DNA of 64,000 nt, taken from NCBI RefSeq assembly GCF_037038585.1, contig NC_092520.1:148365104-148429103 (forward strand), written 5' to 3'. The DNA comes from Patagioenas fasciata. Taxonomy: Eukaryota > Chordata > Aves > Columbiformes > Columbidae. Every line of letters begins with the position of its first letter. Position 1 is the first letter of the stretch. Below the pieces are notes generated by a model. The model had not been told where the DNA came from. It searched no databases and worked only from the letters and a program-made list of their open reading frames with translations. A program made the translations under genes and the position numbers. Of the stretch, positions 38,661-51,430 are shown in pieces.

Positions 38661-38690
38661 AAAAAAAAAAAAAAAAAAAAGAAAAAAAAA
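38661..38690. repeat. Poly-A run A20-G-A9
   Basis: Twenty A, one G, nine A after GTGGGGGAC. It could be a mutated mononucleotide repeat; no retrocopy was recognised upstream. Confidence 0.9.
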
Positions 38691-41082
38691 GTAATCTGAT
38701 AATTTGAGCTGCATGAGACACCCCTAGAAACACTACTCAGTGTTCTAAATGATGTAAATATTTAAATCAGCTAATCATAAGACAGGCACAGTGAAACTAC
38801 TTAGTCCCCTTTTTCCTTTATCATTTAGAGGCTACCACCTTCTTATCTCAACATTTTCTGTAAGTTGTGTGTGGAACAAAAACCAGTTAAGATTAGTTTT
38901 AATCAGGATCTAGTCCCACACAACTGCTGAATAGCATTTAGGAAGTAACAAAGAGGACACGATATTTACAATGGTAAGATTCACATCACAGAATCACCAC
39001 ATTCCAAATACCAATATTACTCTGATTTTAAAATGATAGACCTATTTTCCTGTTGCAGCACAACTGAATTTACTGAAAATAACCAAAAACCCCACATAAC
39101 ACTAGTTAACTACACCATTGGTATCAGCTACATAAGCAGAAGTTATACTGTTAACTTTTAACAGTTGTCAAAACCTAGAAATAATTAAATATAGTTGGAA
39201 TGAACAGACACTTATTTGTTTAAGCTCTATCAAGACCCTTGGAAGAGGTAACTCATTGGGGTTTTGAACTTCCTCTAACTTCTCTGTTAATACACACAAT
39301 GTTAATATTGTTCTAATTTCTATGAATAAAAGGCTATTAATATATCCTGTGCACAAGCAGTAAAGTCCTTATACAGAAAATAAGATAAAGCTTAAAGGGA
39401 CAATTCTCCACAGTGAAGTTGAACCCCAAGGGCAGCCCATGCCATTACCAGCCAGGTCTCTTGTTGGCTCTACATGGCAGTTGGGACAGACTTTTTCCTC
39501 CCACTTTGACTGCATGTAAGGAATGTTATTCTGAAGAGATCGTCTATGCTTGATACAGGACGGGGAGAAGACAGAAGGAAGTTTAGAGATAGATAATGTG
39601 CACAACCAATGACTTGGTGGTTGTGTTTTGACTTGCTTACACCCTTCCATTCAACTCAAGCACAAAAGCCACCACAGAGCACTGCGGCAATTACCTCCTG
39701 GTACCTGACCTACCTTGGCAGTCTCTAAACAGCATGTTCACAGCCAGCTCAACCATTAGCTCGCCCTTCATTTGTAACACATGTGAGCATATTTGTCCAC
39801 TGGATCAGATATAGATTGATAAATTATAAAGAATACTGTTTACTGCATTATCTTGCATAACTCAATAGAGTGTGAAGGTGATTACAGAGTAACAGGTGGA
39901 TCAGATTATCAGAACTTGATGAAAGTCAACTTAAAATCATTATTCATTTTAGAAAACAGGGTGATTGTTAATGCACAAGTTTAAGTAATAATAAATGCAA
40001 CTTGCTTTCAAATTTAAAGTGCATCTTAATAAATTTCACCTAGTTCTATATTTAGAATTAAAATAAGCCAAAACACAAATGCTGAATAACTTTATGCCCT
40101 GACATAAATTCTCATTTTATTGTATATACCACAAAAATTGGGTGTTTTGCAAAGCCTCCCCTAGAATCACATTTTCACCCAAGAATTTCCAAGCTTTTGG
40201 TTCAAAGACATAAAAGCCCTCTTTTTTAAGAATTCAGAAGCTATAGGCTTTCAAAGGGCACATAAACAAGATCCCTAAGAACTCTTGAAAACAATCCTCA
40301 GGTGTCTGGCATCCCATATAACTTTCTTGAATGCTGACACTGATAGCCCCTAGGGGAATAGTTGAAGTACAAAAGGATTCTGCCCTCGTGGATGAAATGT
40401 AATATCTTAATGTCAAAAGTCAATGTCAGAGTGAATGAAAAGGAATGTACAGTATGCTTTTATTAAAATAGGGGCATTTTGGCAAGAGTCAACTGAAGAA
40501 AAGGCTAGCATTATAATCGCATAAAACTGAAAAAGGTTTCAATTCTATAAAGAACAATTTGTGTCTGTATCAGTGATTTTGTTTTGATTCTTAAATCACG
40601 AATTCTGAAGGCGATTGTAATTAGCCAGTAATTTTCATTTCCTAATTCAATTACTGATGTTAATACAAATAATGCATATATTAGTATTCTATTAAGAAAC
40701 TGAAGTATCACAGACAAGACAGTGAATAGTCACATGCAAGAGCAGAGAGGAAAATCATTCTGATTACTCGTTGCAAGTTGTCATCAGGCCTTCTGATACA
40801 AGACAAAACATTTTAAAAATTATATTCAAATAACAATTTTACAATTCAGGTAATTTATAGTTTGTTTGGGGTTTGTTTGTTTGTTTCTTTTAAGTCTGCT
40901 GTAGACCTTAACTTTGATTTTTGATTTAAAATACCTGTTTCATGGTGAAAGAGAACCTAGGAGTCTTAAACAGCTTAAGCAACTGAATGCCTCAGCTCAG
41001 CAGGAAGATAAAAGAATATAACCCTGAAGTAAATAAATAAATAAGCTGGAGCTTAAAGACTAGACAGTCTCTGCAAGGAACA

Positions 41083-41589
41083 GTGACTTGTCAGGTCATG
41101 ATCTCCAGCCAGAATCAGAAGCAACAGCAGATTGCTCTACACTCCATCCCTCCCTCTTCTACCTCCAGAAGCCACCAGGTATGGGCAGAAGGATCTGCTC
41201 TCAAGCTTTCAAGATCGAGGCTTCCAGCAATTCACAGAAACAGAAGACATAATAAAGAGGCAGTTAGAAACTCCTCTGTTGAGTTTTCCTTTGGGTGCCA
41301 TAAAGTCCCTAAAGAGACTGAGCCCATAGAAACCTCATCGAGAATGCAGAAGCAGCACCCAGCACTGAACCAGGGCGTAGGACAGCCACCCATGGAAGGG
41401 CCACCAGCAGCCCTGGTACCACAGAACCAGCCCTTGGGGCAGCTCAGACCCCACTGGTTTCAAGTATGCAAGAGCCAGACAGAGTTAGAACATAGTTATA
41501 AAGCCACAAGGATGGGTGACCTTACAGTAGCTGCAAGTCCTCACCATAAGGACTCAGTCAGAATAGCAACAACAGGACCAAAAGCCTAG
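41083..41589 (+). other. Plus-strand open frame of 168 codons, unidentified
   Basis: This is the longest open frame outside the CR1 copy and CpG island. The predicted text is hydrophilic, rich in Ser, Gln, Pro, His and Lys, with no domain, signal peptide or membrane segment. The stretch is GC-richer than its flanks. Its first ATG has a weak context and no splice sites were identified around it. A/C-rich plus-strand DNA naturally yields such residues with few stops, so chance or a non-coding exon is as likely as a protein. Confidence 0.2.
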
Positions 41590-42560
41590 TATGGAAACAT
41601 CACATGCTAAACTAGTAGAAAGCCAAATCTTTAAAAAGACAAATAGGAAACCAGATACTGAACCAGTCAGACTTATTTTTGATCGTTGGTCACCATTCTC
41701 TCTCCCCAATCCTCATCTCCACCTGGGCACACTAACATCTATTTGAGAGGGAGGGCAAGTATCTGCAGTTACTCATGAGGGGAAGGCTAGACCTGTAAGC
41801 TGCTGCAAGACAACATTTGTTCCGAAGTCAGGAATAAATCACAGGATTTCACATCTCACATTACAGTTCCACTGTGTTTTTTCTTCTGTTCCAGGCTATT
41901 TAGCTTATTTTACATTAACATCTGTGACACACTTAGCATTAATACTTAGTAACTAACACTGTTTCACTACTCTGCCCTATCTTCTAGTTAGCGTCTTTTG
42001 CCTCCAATTTTTAATCCATTTCACGCTTCATTTTACTGAGTTTCAGTGTGATCAGAGGTGTCAAATTGCTCTGAAACTCGTTAAAAACACATTTCTTTAC
42101 ATGTCTGGCTTTGCAGATTACTGCAGTGGTTTAATTTTTCTCCTCTTGTGCTTTTATTCATTTCCCCATATCTTCTGGTATCGCCTTCCTGCTGTGTATT
42201 TGTGCACTGGGACCACTTCTCTGATTTTTACTTGGTTCATCAACATCTCAGCAGAGCCCCATCCTCCCTTCCTTACATTCATTTCAAAAGTAGTTTCTTC
42301 TGCTAAAGCCATCTCTGCTAAAATGCTACTTCCAAGGCAGCTAGTTGAAGAAAACGTTAAAAATCCCCTTTCAATTTCCTCTTTTTTCTTGTTGGGGTTA
42401 TCGACAAAACTCTTGCTCTGGGGATACTCTCTCTAAACAGAATTCTCTCTCCCCTTGTCAGAAGTACAGGAGTTTGTTGATAACAGCCTGAATAAATCGA
42501 GCTGCCCACAGCTACGCATTTGATTAAAACGTTTCGACCAGCAAGAGCTGGAGGCAAAGT

Positions 42561-42612
42561 TTATTCATAGATTTCACGGGATGGAAGGGATCATTCTGAT
42601 CATCTAAGTGTA
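42561..42612. mobile_element. Possible ancient amniote repeat head
   Basis: 'TTCATAGATTTCACGGGATG' followed by 'GAAGGGATCATTCTGATCAT' resembles the conserved end of an old CR1-like repeat seen in turtles, crocodilians and birds. Similarity fades after about 50 bases. Confidence 0.35.
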
Positions 42613-45600
42613 TTCATGCTAGATCACTTCATATTCAGGAGAGATTATTACACATGGTAACCCATACTGGAACAGAAAAACATTTTTTCTCTCATAGAAA
42701 AAGGGGTCTCAGCTACAAGATATGAAGTCAGCAGTTTGATTGAAATATTGAATTGACAGTAACATTTTGAAGAAAATCTACCCAGCATTAATGAACTAGA
42801 GGAAAAAGCCTACAAGTATGTTATTTTAAAATTTGCTTGCTTCATATTTTCCTTTCTCTCTGAAAAATCCTTCCTCCTGGGAAGATAATTTGTCTTACAC
42901 AGCGAATGTGTAACACTAAGACATAACAGTGCAAAATGCAGCAGTCAGAATGCCTTATCACAGATCACACTGTACCCAGGACATACTGGCAAACAGCATC
43001 AAATAAAAATACTGCCCAGTTATAAATGGGATTTTGACTGAAATGCAGGAGATGAGATGGACCTTCACCATGACTTAAGAAGTGGGTGACAAGTCAGACA
43101 ACTGCAGTTATAAGCAGCACAGCTACTAACAGACAAAGGACAAAATAGACGTTGAAGGACAAATAATAACTTTTTGTTGGTATGAAACCCTTCCTTTATC
43201 AATATTTGTGTTTTACCAGTCACTCAAAAGTAACACATTCTCCAAGCAAGCTCTCCTCCTCCAATCAGAAAATCTCACAACCATATTTATTTTTCTGCAA
43301 AGGCAACCTGCTCCTGTGATTTTGTACAACAAACTAATTGGTATTGCCTATGCAAACTATTACTTCCCAATTTCAGACATGCCTAAAAGCACTTCGGGAA
43401 TGGCATTTACCAGCACCTCTGCAATTTTGCCCTCTTGTGGCGTGTTCTAAAGAAGCCTCTCCTGAACAGAGCAGACTTATTCTGTTTTCAACAAACTCAC
43501 ATCAAATTGTCACTCTTCTTTGAAACCCTTTGTGTTGTCATTAGCAAGACAAGCAGCGTGAACACAAATTCGAACTTATTGAAGGAAATCACCATCCTGA
43601 TCACCAGGAAGCCAGTATTACAAGACCAACAAACAATCATTGGGTAAAGCAGACATTGTTTGGAAGAACTAAATAGCCTTGCCAAGCCAACCCAAGATAC
43701 ACATAAGCTACTTTTCTGGATAGTCTATGAACCAAACGCTACATTCTTATTGGCTTCAGACAGATTATTTTGATTCCAAATATTTGGAGGAGAAGCAGCA
43801 GAAGAAAGGAATAAGAAAATAGTAAAATAACATTCAGGAAGCTAAGCTCCATTTCCTGGCACTTTGACACAACACATTTGCTTCAATAAGGGCCCCATGG
43901 GATTAATTTAGCCCACAGAAACAGGAAGGTCTCTAATAACAGAATGGAAAATGTATTTTCATGCAAGTTCTGCATAAAGCAATTTTTTATACTTTCCTTT
44001 CCCCTCATTTTTACAAGGAGAGGAATATTTAGAAACACTTCCTATATACTCACCATCCCTTCTCAGCATTTGCAAGTATCAGCTCTCCTTGAATAATTTC
44101 AGCTTCAGAAAAATTTCAAAACCCCTTGCCTTCACCAGAAAGGCGTGCAGTGCAAATAGTTCTCCTTCATGGTGCATTTACAGATTCCTATCACTGCTTA
44201 TATGATCATTAAGGCTAATCTAGTTTTTTTTCCTGAACACACTATTTAGCAATCAGATTTTCAGTCACTGCAGACCAGTCTACAAAATGCAACGGGTAAC
44301 ACAAAGCCAGGAGCAAGGAAAATGAGAGTCCAAAGTTAATTGTTTAAAGAAAACAACAAACAAACAACAACAACAACAAAAACCCCACAACCAAAACTAT
44401 CAGGCAGGGCATAGTTATTGTTCAAGTTTTTAAAGAATAAACCCCTCAACTATATAGACATTTTTCATAGCCTAGAGCAGCATGTTATTAGAGTCTCATT
44501 TGGTTATCTCCCACTGCAAAATAAAAACCCAAAAGACCACTGAAGTTTTGCTAACATAATCCTATAAAATCATATCTGTTTAACAGGCAGAGATACAACT
44601 GTAGTGGTGGGGAACTACTTTTTTTCCCTGTCAGTGTTTGCAGACACCTTGCTGCAGTGAACGCTGTCCTGAATGCAAATTACCTCAGCTCCCTAAGAGG
44701 CACACCGCAATGTCTGAGACTGCCAATATGCAGTATAATGTCAGTATAATTTAGGAAAAGAGAACAGGTGAAAATGGTCCAGAAAGGGTGTAAATTTGCA
44801 CTGGAGCAAACAAACACAAGGAACCAGTGCAAGATTTGAATTTCACAAAGTGCTAACTTGTGCAGCAATGACAAGGGTGACTGTACTGATATCAGGAAGA
44901 AGTTATTTCTTGCTATGAAAGCCAGTTACTGTGCCCTTGTGTCCCAAGCGATGTTTTCATTACGCAGCTAAATCAAGTCAATTAAGGCGAAATACAGCCT
45001 TCTAGGATAACTTAATCCGATGCAGAATCAAAGTACTGTCATGCTCACACTTTGCAGAGCTCGTCTTGTGAAAGGTGCTGACCAGGCAAGCAGTCACCTA
45101 TGTCTGCTTCTTGGCAGATAGCTGATTTTGAGTTAACATGCACACATGCATTTGAAGTAAAGATTTGTTCCAGTTAGTAGCAACTCTGAATTCTAATTCA
45201 GCAGGGAAAAAAAAAAAAAAAAGACATTAAATCTCCACTAGTTATTCCCCTCAAAAACAGATTATTAATCATGCTACTCCACTGAAAGCTCTTCTCTAAA
45301 CTGTCTCTAGATATCAGCCTTGACATTTTGCTAGGCATTTCAAAGTATCTCTGAATATTAAAGTACTCTTTCATCCAAAACTTTAAATTAATGTCAACTT
45401 CTAATAGGAAATAATTTTTGCTTTGTCCTGTAAGTAGTTTAATACACCAAGCTTTTCCAAACTCAAATGTTAACAAAATTCAGTTGCAATTTTGCACATG
45501 ACAATTAACCTGAATGAGTTAGACTATAGTATGTTGGAGAGGAGAAAGATTCTTCTGTTACAAGTCAGACACTTAGATTGCAATGCACAACAGAAGTTCA

Positions 45601-45921
45601 ATGCTGTAACAGAAACCTCACTGTAGCATTAGAAATTTCTTAACCAGCACCAAGAATGGAAATACTTTGAGGTCTTCCATCTCTCAGCATAAAAATCCTG
45701 TGATAGTGTCTATTTCATCAGGCCAGTGTCAAAGGCTCTGAGGAAACTATTGGGTGTACAGGAGTTATAACAGTTGTTATTAAGTCTTCCCACTAATTAA
45801 TATACAATTTACGAGTCTGAGAAGAGTTCTGATATACCTGCCACATATAATCCAGATTTTTTTCTAATGCGTTTCTAAGCAAATACAGCTGATGTAAGAC
45901 ATCTAGTTTCTCCAGTTGCAG
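42613..45921. other. Non-coding stretch
   Basis: AT-rich. It includes a CAA/AAAC microsatellite (about 44,347-44,392) and an A-run near 45,207. A short segment near 44,888-44,930 is vaguely CR1-like. Confidence 0.35.
44347..44392. repeat. (CAA)n / (CAAA)n microsatellite
   Basis: Mixed CAA and CAAA units, ending in CCCCACAACC. Confidence 0.75.
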
Positions 45922-46021
45922 TCCAGATACAGATCTGAGACAATTGCCAGAGTCCTGTCCCCAAACAGTAACATAAGTGACAAGCGTATTTCACAACACT
46001 TGGCAGAGACGAGGATCAGAG
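45922..46021 (+). CDS. Candidate plus-strand exon, unidentified
   Basis: A good plus-strand acceptor (TAGTTTCTCCAGTTGCAG) and a consensus donor (CAGAG followed by GTGAGT) bracket 100 bases. One frame is open for 33 codons (starting SRYRSETIARVL) with one base left over. It lies upstream of the CpG island, where the homopolymer bias suggests minus-strand transcription, so if real it may be an antisense or non-coding exon. No homologue recognised. Confidence 0.22.
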
Positions 46022-47704
46022 GTGAGTGGGCTACACTAACTCCTCCTTCCCCATAAAGTTTTCAAGCAGGTCAAAAGCATACTACATTACACAACCCCTT
46101 TAAAATCCAGTTAGCACTTTCTAACCCAAAAAAAGTGTAAACACCCCATTTTTTTTAATAAGCAAAAGAACACACCCAGCTTTCTGCTCCACCTGGATGA
46201 ATGTTTATGCTTGCAGAATTGAGGCAGTTTGATCACTTTTATCAACAATAGAAGCAAATGCAGGCATGCTCTGACTACAAAGAACAGAGAGGGAGGCTAC
46301 AAAGCTATCCTGGGATTAAAGGGTGCTGGAGCACATGCTGCAGTGGCCACTGCCAACACGAGAAGCAGATAAGGAGTCAAAGTCCCACTAAGAGAAAATA
46401 TTATGTTTTCACACACAAGGTTTCTTCACCTAATTTTCTAGGAGAAATGGACTATGAATGAAAAAAAAAAAAAAGAGAGAGGATTTATGTACATCCATGA
46501 GAAAAGCTAAAAATCATCACCACGTCTCCCTTTTATTTCCCATATCTTTAGGATTCATTTCCTTATCTGAATTTTGTATTTAATATTGCAATCACAATGT
46601 AAGAAAGTACTATAAAATGGGTTATTGCTGTTCAGGGACATTTGATAAGCAGCATATTGCTCTTGTCATGGCCCTCACAACCTTTCTGCCATCTAAAAGC
46701 CACAAGAATGCTCACACTGAAAAGCTACGCATGGCACATATGGTTAGTAAATAGAAGTCATGGGGTGGTGTTGGTGTGTGCATAGATGAAAAGAGTAACA
46801 ATAAGATATTGTAGATGAGTATGAAACTGTTACCCAGGAGTCTAAGGTAACAGTGAGTAACTACAGAAGCCTAATGAAACTAAAGTAGAAACTCACAGAA
46901 AACACAGGGTTTCCCTTGTAAGCATACTTCTATTAGAGGAAAATGAAATCCACTAAGCCTGCATACTATGCATAGACCTTTTCCCCCAACGTAAATACAC
47001 AAGTAAAGCCTTGGAAAAAAACCCACTGCTAAAAAAATCGTGCTTTCATGCACATATCCAAAGTCACTACCAGTTAAAGTTCTGTTAAACACCCTATGAA
47101 CAGCACCACAATAATCTGTTCTTATCTGTGCATATTTGTTGTTAAACTAAGCAGGTCTCTTGCCTGGGAAACTGTAAAAAGATAGCCCCCAAGCAAAAAA
47201 ATCTCTGTCCCTATATTTGTCATTTAATCATACCCAACAATATAACAAGCATATATCAGAGATTTCAAGGTTTATTTCATCCATTTTGTCCTTCCACATC
47301 CATAAAATCAAGCCACTGTGACATCACAAGCAGAAGCACAGTCTGCCACACCTGGTGTCACATCACAGAATCACAAAGTTTAGACAGATAAACGGCTGTG
47401 GGCATTAACTTGTTCATAAGCAACAGCCTTGTGAAGTCTGGATTTTATAATTGCTTATTTTTCCAGCATGGCCAAGGTAACACAGATAACCAGATAGGGT
47501 GACCATCCCTTTCAGCAGCACTGCATTAAAGGTGTAGCAGGTGCCTTCTGAAGCTTAACATATCAAACAGGTCTAACACAGGTTTGTTGCTCAAGGGGGC
47601 AAAGAAAGAGGCATCTGGGAGGGGCAGGCATGACACATGGGTCTGTCAGAGAAGGCAGACTGCTTTCCTGCCCATCTAAGAGCTGATAAAAATACAACTT
47701 CAGA

Positions 47705-48850
47705 ACATTTCGTGCCGGGATGAGGGTATGAGCTGCACTGTGGCTGCCCCCAACTCCGAGGGCTCGGTAAGGTGTCCCCCACCCCAACTCAGCCCCTCGG
47801 TGAAGCGGATCTGCAGCCGCCACGGCCGCCCGTGGGGACATTCGTGCCAGCACCGCACCAGCACGCATGGCAAAAGTTGATGCGCTGAAGCTTCCTTCCC
47901 GACTTCGACGAGGAAACACCACCTCGTTATTTACACACGCCGCCCGCTGCCAGCCCGATGGGCAGAGAAAGCCCGTGGGAACTCGCCGCAGGAGCAAGTC
48001 CGCCCCGAACCCTCAGGGCTGCGTGACCCGGGCAGGACTGCGCTGCCGCCTTCCCCGCTCCCCCCGGGGCAAGCCGGGCCCGGCTGCCCGCCGGCACCTC
48101 CTGCCGGGTACCCCCGGCTGCGGGGCTCTTCCGTGTGCCCCCGCAACGCTGCGGTGCCAACAGCTGCACCCGGGGCAGCGGCCCGGGCCGAAGGAACCGT
48201 CAAGGCCGTTACCTGCGGGTGTCCTCCGGGTGGCCGCCCCCGGCGGGGGCCCCGCGGGGCAGGTGGGCACTGCTCCGTGGGAGACGACGGTGGTGGCGCC
48301 AAATTTCCTGCGGATAGCCGCCCGCCTGAAGTGCGCGCCCTCGACTCCGCTCATCCTTGGGGTGGGGGCAGAGACGGAGAGAAGGAGAGTGAGGGAGAAG
48401 CGGCGGGGTCCTCAGCGTCCCTCCCGCCGCGGGGGCGCTGGGGCTGGCATAGCCCCGAGGGCAACACCTCCCTCTCCGGCCGCCTCCCGCGCCGGCCCCA
48501 CACCTGCCCGCCGCTCCCCGCCCCTTCCCTCCCTCCCGTCAGCACCTGGCCGGGCGCCTCCTCCCGCCGCCCTGCCCCGCGTTACCTGCCCAGCGGCCGC
48601 CAGCCCCGGGCGCGGTCCCCCGCCGGCATGGCGAGTCCCAGCCCTCCGCCGCCCGTCCCGGGGTTGCGCAGCAACTTCCCCGAGCCGGGCACCCGCGGGC
48701 CGGCAGCGAAAATTTCCCCCGTGGACCACGCAGGGAAGTGGGTGCCTTGGGTACCGCACCTGCTCTGCTGCCTCCCCGCTGGTGCTGAGCTCCCCTGTGC
48801 TCTGCGGGCGCCTGCCCGGGCTTGTCACTGGGGGTGGTGGTGAACCCCGC
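47705..48850. promoter_or_regulatory. CpG island, likely bidirectional promoter
   Basis: The only strongly GC-rich, CpG-dense region in the window, about 1.1 kb with sharp edges against AT-rich DNA. It holds an Sp1 GC box (CCCCGCCCC, 48,516-48,524), an E2F-type site (GGCGCCAAA, 48,295-48,303) and no TATA box, as usual for island promoters. Minus-strand splice donors are seen at 48,212 (CAG/GTAACG), 48,585 (CAG/GTAACG) and 48,864 (GTGG/GTGAGT). A plus-strand donor is at 47,767 (CTCG/GTAAGG). Alternative first exons running left are therefore likely, with possible transcription rightward too. Long open frames here in several overlapping frames only reflect the low stop-codon density of GC-rich DNA. 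Confidence 0.8.
48213..48354 (-). CDS. Candidate first coding exon in the island
   Basis: The minus strand has an ATG at 48,354 with A at -3, then 47 codons (start MSGVEGAHFRRAAIRRKFG, later rich in Pro, Gly and Arg), closed by a CAG/GTAACG donor with one base left over. An E2F-like motif lies inside it. The residue text is not recognised. The island first exon may instead be untranslated. Confidence 0.22.
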
Positions 48851-50800
48851 AGTGCCCCACTCACCCACAGCCCCACCGTGTTCCATCCACTTGCCTTCTC
48901 CTCTGAAATGTCTTCTCTGGAAGGAGGCCCAGTTCCTATAAGATTTATCTGTGTACGTAAAAGAAGTTGGCCGTAACACAGTCCCCCTCTTCCAAGGAGA
49001 AAATTCTCAAAGATGCCCAAGTCCTAGCACTTAAAAGTGAGTTTTGATGCCAGAGATGAAACTGCAATGCTTTCATCAATATTTCTACCTAAAATGGTTC
49101 ATTCAGGCCAAAGCTGTTGCCTCTCTAAATTTTAATCGAGGTTAATTGAAAAAGGCAATCAGAAGGCTATACAGCTGTGAGACATACCATTAGGTTCATT
49201 TATGTAGCAACAGTGTCTGAAATCACCCATTTATCCACTTAACTGGGATATGATGTTTAGGGACAGAACATGTTCACCTGTGCCACCATGAGAGAGGGTA
49301 ACAGCAGCCTGTGGTATGCAGGATGAGAGCTTTTGAGTCTGTCAGAGAGCTTGATGTGGTGCAGTTAGAGGCAAACCAGTTGTGAAGTGGTGCTCCCACT
49401 GCACAGGGGTTTCCTGGGCTTTGGAAACTCAAGGTTCTAGGGCTTTTTGAAAGATGGCCTTCTGTTTTGTAACATGCTGCCTCATTTGCCACACTTGGAG
49501 GATTTCCTCACAGAAGAGAAGGACTGCAGTCAGCTACACTCCAGGGATGTTCTCCCTTTGGCTGTGATTCAACACAACCTTTAGTTCCCAGGAAGCCCAT
49601 GAATTGCTGGAGCCTGGAAGAATATTCTGGGGAAGTACCCCTCTGTACTTGCCCCACTCTTATGTCTTTTTTTGGCCACTGTCAGAGATTGAAATTGGGC
49701 AAGAGAAAGACCTTTCATCTGACCTATACAGCCACTCTTATGCTCTTATGTCTTCAGTAATAAGATTTTATGGACTGCTCAGGCAAGTTGATGACTTTGC
49801 AACTTCCTCGTTTCCCAAGTGCTGAGAATACCTCCTATCAGCACTCAGAGTCATGCATGCAACATGGCCACATTTGTGCAGGGAGATCATGCGAGGGGGC
49901 TTCACCTTCCTCCAGAGTCTTGTGCTGTTGTGTGAGGCTCCTGCTGAGCTTCCTTGGGCTCCTGTGGGCTTCCTTGACGCACAGGACCCAATGGTAACAC
50001 ACCTTCTCCTGATGTCAAGGTGCCATCTGTGTGAAGCACCAGCCGTGTCTGACACACGGGAGGTGCAGCAGCAGAGAGAGGCCATGGTGGTGCTACCCAT
50101 ACCACATGTGCAGCAGCAAAGGACCATGAGGCAGAAGTCAAGTGAGTGGGTCTTCTGCTTTTAACGTTAGAGAGCAGGTCAGCAGTGAGCTGGGGGGGAA
50201 CTGGTGCAGCTGGGACATCTGCCATCACATGCCAAGGATCTCATTCTTTTGGTCTCTTTGTGAAATCGTTCTCTCCCAGAAAAGGGTTGATCTCTCACAG
50301 CCTCACCCTACCACCCCCTTTCATTTCCCACTAAAAATGAGACAGTCAGATCACCTCCTGGATTTTATTCATGTGCTTGCAATTGCAAACATCAGGTTTT
50401 ACTTTTGCAAACATACAAAAAAGGCAGTGACGCAGAGGTAAAAGCCTGATTTATTTCCTGACTTCAGTTACTCAGCCTGGGCTGGGAATATGAGATGAAT
50501 ATATTTACATTATGAAGAGCACCAGTACCTGCTGATTTTATTGCAAGGAGCTAGAGATTCCTGTAAACTTTAGCTATGTACAGTTCATAGATGTGTAGCA
50601 AGGATCAATCATTAACTCAGATAAAAATCTTCTTCCAGAACACTGGTGCACATTTAAATCTGCCTCTGGACTCAGTCTAGCACTGAGTAATCTTTAGTAT
50701 TACCAATTTAAACAAGGAGAGAGCAAGAGAGACAGAGAACCTCATATTAATAATTCTCAAAGCATTTCACCAATGAGGAAGTATCCACCTCTCTTGATAG
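48851..50800. other. Stretch right of the island, no clear gene
   Basis: GC falls from island level. A plus-strand donor-like GTGAGT lies near 49,038. The block 49,840-50,160 is GC-richer with several overlapping open frames on both strands, none with splice support. No repeat family recognised. Confidence 0.35.
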
Positions 50801-50843
50801 AGCAGGAAAATGAGTTACTACAGAAAGAAGAGATTTGTCAAAG
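50801..50843 (+). CDS. Putative exon of a small plus-strand gene
   Basis: The acceptor CCACCTCTCTTGATAG opens a 43-base exon closed by AAAG/GTGTGA. Frame one contains an ATG with A at -3 (MSYYRKKRFVK) and leaves one base, G, which makes Val with the TT of the exon at 51,431. A second frame also reads well (QENELLQKEE) but runs into a stop in the next exon. The intron to 51,431 is 587 bases. Confidence 0.28.
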
Positions 50844-51430
50844 GTGTGAATATAGTAGTAAAATACAAAATGTTGGCTTATGGGAAGGAAAGTAAGATTG
50901 AAAATAGACCTTTCTCTGTTTCTCTTATAGGTGATACCTTAACTGAGATTAACCCAAATATTAGCCAATTGCTCAACTGCCAATCTTTAGCCAAGCATGA
51001 TTATCACTTACTATTGAACTTTGTACTTCTTCTTTAAACACAGAGCTCTGCTCCTGGAAGAAAAATAGCTAAGGAAGCAAGGTCAAACACATTCATGCAT
51101 GAATACTAACCTAATGGTAGGAACTATGCTAATTTTGTTTTCTGCAATGTTATCAGTGAGAGGTAACTTATTACAATGTCACTCTGGAAAGGAAAGGTCA
51201 CCTCAGAAAAGAGAACCGTGGCAACTCTGACATCAGGAGAACGGTCACAAAAGCTCACTTTCTTGAGCAAATCCTTCTGAAGCACATTGATGTATTTAAA
51301 ACTGTGAGGTGACAGCCTGTGACAGAAGAAATTCACACAGCCAGTGAATTCATGGTAATTGTAGAGCGTCTATACACTGCAGCGCAAGCAGGGTCTTCTC
51401 AAAGCAGCTGATTGTCTCTTTTCTTTTCAG

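Larger units (their letters stand above)
31693..41000. other. Long AT-rich non-coding stretch
   Basis: No gene recognised. It contains two long A-runs (35,955-35,977 and 38,661-38,690), a GTT run near 34,397, and an A/C-rich patch near 34,624-34,665. Open frames such as 33,480-33,902 (minus) and 36,313-36,639 (plus) have no supporting context. Confidence 0.35.

Noticed and set aside
42101-42436. 111-codon plus-strand frame
   Set aside because: T-rich DNA giving Phe/Leu/Ser text; no start context or splice signals. Loose likeness of the region before it to an old LINE was not convincing.
44888-44930. Short CR1-like text (ATATCAGGAAGAAGTTATTT)
   Set aside because: Too short and isolated to call a repeat by eye.
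47350-47420. 'CATCACAGAATCACAAAG' resembling a CR1 end
   Set aside because: The following bases do not continue the CR1 pattern.
47867-48976. 369-codon plus-strand ORF and other long frames on both strands in the CpG island
   Set aside because: Stops are rare in GC-rich DNA; several long frames overlap on both strands with Pro/Arg/Gly-rich text and no domain. Not evidence of a protein.
49768-50228. Overlapping frames of 99-119 codons on both strands
   Set aside because: Mutually overlapping frames in a locally GC-richer block; no supporting signals.
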